Source of the DNA: Candidatus Aenigmatarchaeota archaeon
GTDB taxonomy: Archaea > Aenigmatarchaeota > Aenigmatarchaeia > CG10238-14
Length of the DNA stretch: 6,740 nt
Assembly (NCBI GenBank): GCA_017610225.1
Contig: JAFCCM010000086.1
Coordinates: 1-6,740, forward strand
Direction of reading: 5' to 3'
How positions within the stretch are numbered: the stretch's first letter is position 1; every line of letters begins with the position of its first letter. Below the pieces are notes generated by a model. The model was not told the origin of the DNA and did not search any database. It worked only from the letters and a program-made list of their open reading frames with translations. The position numbers and the translations under genes are program-made. Below are positions 5,144 to 6,740 of the stretch, piece after piece.

Positions 5144-6739
5144 CTATTTTTTAGACTTCTTCTTTTTCGGTTTAGACTTTTTCTTTACATTCTTTTTCTT
5201 TTTTAGCAATGGTAGCAATTTTAACAAACCCACTCCCAACAAAACCGTCACTACAAATGAAGATAAAACATACTTGAAATCAACCATACCAACTTCTCCT
5301 GTCATAGGTGATTTATCTTCTTCAAGATCGTCTTGTGTTACTGTTATTGACTCCTTTTCATTCTCTTGCTTAAACGTAGTCGTGGTTGCTTCAAGAGTTG
5401 TAGTAGTTTGACTACTTCCACCTCCACCTCCACCAGTAGAACCTCCAGAAGGATTATTTGTTGAAGATGGGTTATTGTTTTGATCTCCTCCATTAATTGT
5501 AGTTGTAGTTGTTGTTTCTTCATCTTCTCCTTCAAGTTCATAATCACATTTCTTGTCTATAACATCAACCACCCATCCTTTGGAAACTACATTTTCACCA
5601 TCTGAAATATAAACTACCATTTCATGAGTACCACTCTCATTATGGTCTGGTTCGTAAACATAACTTGTCTCGCTTGAAACTGATTCTCCATCCAGTTGCC
5701 AATCATAAGTTAACTCATCGCCATCAGGATCATCAGCATAAACAATAAACCTAACTACTCTTCCTTCAATTATTTCTACTTCTGAAGGTCCGGGCATATA
5801 ACCTCTGATATAAGGTTCATGAACTTCTTCTGGTTGAACACTTTGGTCTGGAGGGTCTACAAAAATTAACATACTATTAACTCTAATCTCTACTGAATCA
5901 CCTTTTCTGTCATTATCTCCATCTTCTGCAATTATCCAGAATCTCATGTAAACATCAGCACGACCTAAATCTCTACACTGCTCTTTTGTTAAACCAGGAC
6001 AAGGTTCTGGGATTTGGTAAGAATATCTTCCATGACTAACCTCGTAAGGGTCTACAGCTCCTTCGGCTATACCATCATTATTGTAATCATAATAAAGTTT
6101 AGTAGACGCTATTCCACTTTCATCTGTTATTGTGACTCCAACATAGATTGGTTGATTAAATATTACCCAAGTAGAATAATCCCATGCAGTAAATTCTGGT
6201 GGATTAACATCATCATCCCAGACATGTATTACATCAACAACATAGTCAATCACTTCTCTTCCTACTGTGTCATTGACTCTATAACCCCATGAAACTCCGT
6301 CCATATCATCAACAAGTTTAGCCCATCCTTTATCTCCTTCTCTTGTAATGTTGAAACAGTAAATATCTCCTTCATTATAATCATAATTTAACCAATAAGT
6401 CCATGGATCACAATTCCACTTGTGTCTGAATTGAACATCCAATCCACATTCATTTGTTGCGTTAATACAAACTCTTATGTCACCCATATAGGAATCATAA
6501 ATTCTGTGATCTTCTTGATTGAATGAGTGAATATAATCATCATATTCTTGAACTTCTACTACTGGTGGATTTTCTTCTATACATTCAGGAATCGTTGTGG
6601 TAGTTGTTTCCGGAATTGTTGTTGTGGTTGATGTAGTTGTTGTTGAAGGAATAGTTGATGTAGTTGTTGTTGAAGGAATAGTTGATGTAGTTGTTGTTGA
6701 AGGAATAGTTGATGTAGTTGTTGTTGAAGGAATAGTTGA
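5144..6739 (-). CDS. Membrane-anchored Thr-rich stalk protein with Ig/PKD-like domains (5' end missing)
   Basis: The frame is open from the right edge to TAG at 5144, giving 531 residues; ATG at 6487 lies inside it and is not the start. In this partial numbering, residues 1-52 are a Thr/Ser/Ile/Pro stalk (STIPSTTTT repeats, then TTTTIPE). Residues 53-175 hold Cys-rich sequence, and 180-290 an Ig-like domain with Asp/Asn-rich loops (YYDYNNDGIAEG). Residues 325-397 form a PKD-like domain (DDPDGDELTYDW, YISDGENVVSKGW). Residues 406-457 are a second Thr/Asn/Gly linker, followed by SPMTGE (477-482), one membrane helix (about 489-512) and a tail of mostly lysine. The order implies an extracellular body held away from the cell by a likely O-glycosylated stalk and anchored at the C-terminus. 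An adhesin or envelope stalk is inferred; ligand unknown. Confidence 0.92.
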   Translation of the reverse strand, partial: STIPSTTTTSTIPSTTTTSTIPSTTTTSTIPSTTTTSTTTTIPETTTTTIPECIEENPPVVEVQEYDDYIHSFNQEDHRIYDSYMGDIRVCINATNECGLDVQFRHKWNCDPWTYWLNYDYNEGDIYCFNITREGDKGWAKLVDDMDGVSWGYRVNDTVGREVIDYVVDVIHVWDDDVNPPEFTAWDYSTWVIFNQPIYVGVTITDESGIASTKLYYDYNNDGIAEGAVDPYEVSHGRYSYQIPEPCPGLTKEQCRDLGRADVYMRFWIIAEDGDNDRKGDSVEIRVNSMLIFVDPPDQSVQPEEVHEPYIRGYMPGPSEVEIIEGRVVRFIVYADDPDGDELTYDWQLDGESVSSETSYVYEPDHNESGTHEMVVYISDGENVVSKGWVVDVIDKKCDYELEGEDEETTTTTTINGGDQNNNPSSTNNPSGGSTGGGGGGSSQTTTTLEATTTTFKQENEKESITVTQDDLEEDKSPMTGEVGMVDFKYVLSSFVVTVLLGVGLLKLLPLLKKKKNVKKKSKPKKKKSKK

Positions 6740-6740
6740 T
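6627..6740. repeat. 27-bp tandem repeat encoding the Thr-rich stalk
   Basis: Four identical 27-bp units start at 6627, 6654, 6681 and 6708, and a fifth begins at 6735 and runs out of the window. On the minus strand each encodes STIPSTTTT in the frame of the stalk protein. Because 27 is a multiple of three, gain or loss of units lengthens or shortens the stalk without a frameshift. The exact nucleotide identity, including synonymous positions, indicates recent expansion. Confidence 0.95.

Noticed and set aside
5344..5547. 67-residue minus-strand ORF rich in Gln, Leu and Val
   Set aside because: It is another frame of the Thr/Gly low-complexity linker of the stalk protein; the repetitive composition is a by-product of ACA/ACT and GGT/GGA codons.
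6014..6292. 92-residue plus-strand ORF
   Set aside because: Antisense to the Ig-like region of the stalk protein; no SD, no TATA at a useful distance, and no domain features.
6627..6740. Regularly repeated 27-bp units considered as a CRISPR array
   Set aside because: The units are adjacent with no unique spacers and are in frame with a Thr-rich coding sequence.

Overview
The window is AT-rich and reads as archaeal. The spacers contain TATA-box-like elements with purine-rich flanks and anti-16S-type Shine-Dalgarno (SD) sites (AAGGAGGG, GGGGGTG, AGAGGT). Genes end in oligo-U tracts rather than GC-rich hairpins. The proteins are signal-peptide-led surface proteins, one with a Thr-rich stalk, plus tiny CxxC proteins. 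This combination suggests a small-genome, DPANN-type archaeon (Woesearchaeota/Pacearchaeota-like). That placement is inference; no rRNA or other phylogenetic marker is present.

Layout, in the direction of the mostly minus-strand transcription (right to left). (1) 6739-5144: 3' part of a large membrane-anchored surface protein whose start lies outside the window. It has a Thr/Ser/Pro stalk encoded by exact 27-bp tandem repeats, Ig/PKD-like domains, a second Thr/Gly-rich linker, an SPMTGE sequence, one membrane segment and a Lys-rich tail. (2) 4813-5091, plus strand: a 92-residue putative zinc-binding protein, apparently leaderless and convergent with (1). (3) 4604-4476: a 42-residue CxxC mini-protein, divergent from (2). 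(4) 4183-3596: a 195-residue exported beta-rich protein with the N-terminal layout of TasA/camelysin-like fibre subunits. (5) 3558-2320: a 412-residue secreted two-part protein with a GTG start. (6) 2243-2028: a 71-residue precursor of a small secreted peptide. (7) 1882-1: a secreted protein of at least 627 residues, lacking only an estimated 20 or so C-terminal residues.

The most interesting observation is that (5) and (7) are paralogues built on one Cys-rich scaffold. In (7) that scaffold is split by about 320 residues resembling an alpha/alpha-toroid (terpenoid cyclase/prenyltransferase-type fold). In (5) it is uninterrupted but preceded by an extra beta domain. Two cysteines conserved in both proteins flank the insertion point. 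Genes (4) to (7) together look like a cell-surface cassette: a candidate fibre subunit, two modular surface proteins and a small secreted peptide, next to an anchored stalk protein.

The spacers are not empty. A roughly 47-bp sequence occurs in two of them (1955-2001 and 4693-4739), and the hexamer TCTAGT/ACTAGA occurs seven times, all in non-coding DNA. This points to a shared promoter or operator architecture. No tRNA, rRNA, CRISPR array, insertion sequence or attachment site was found.
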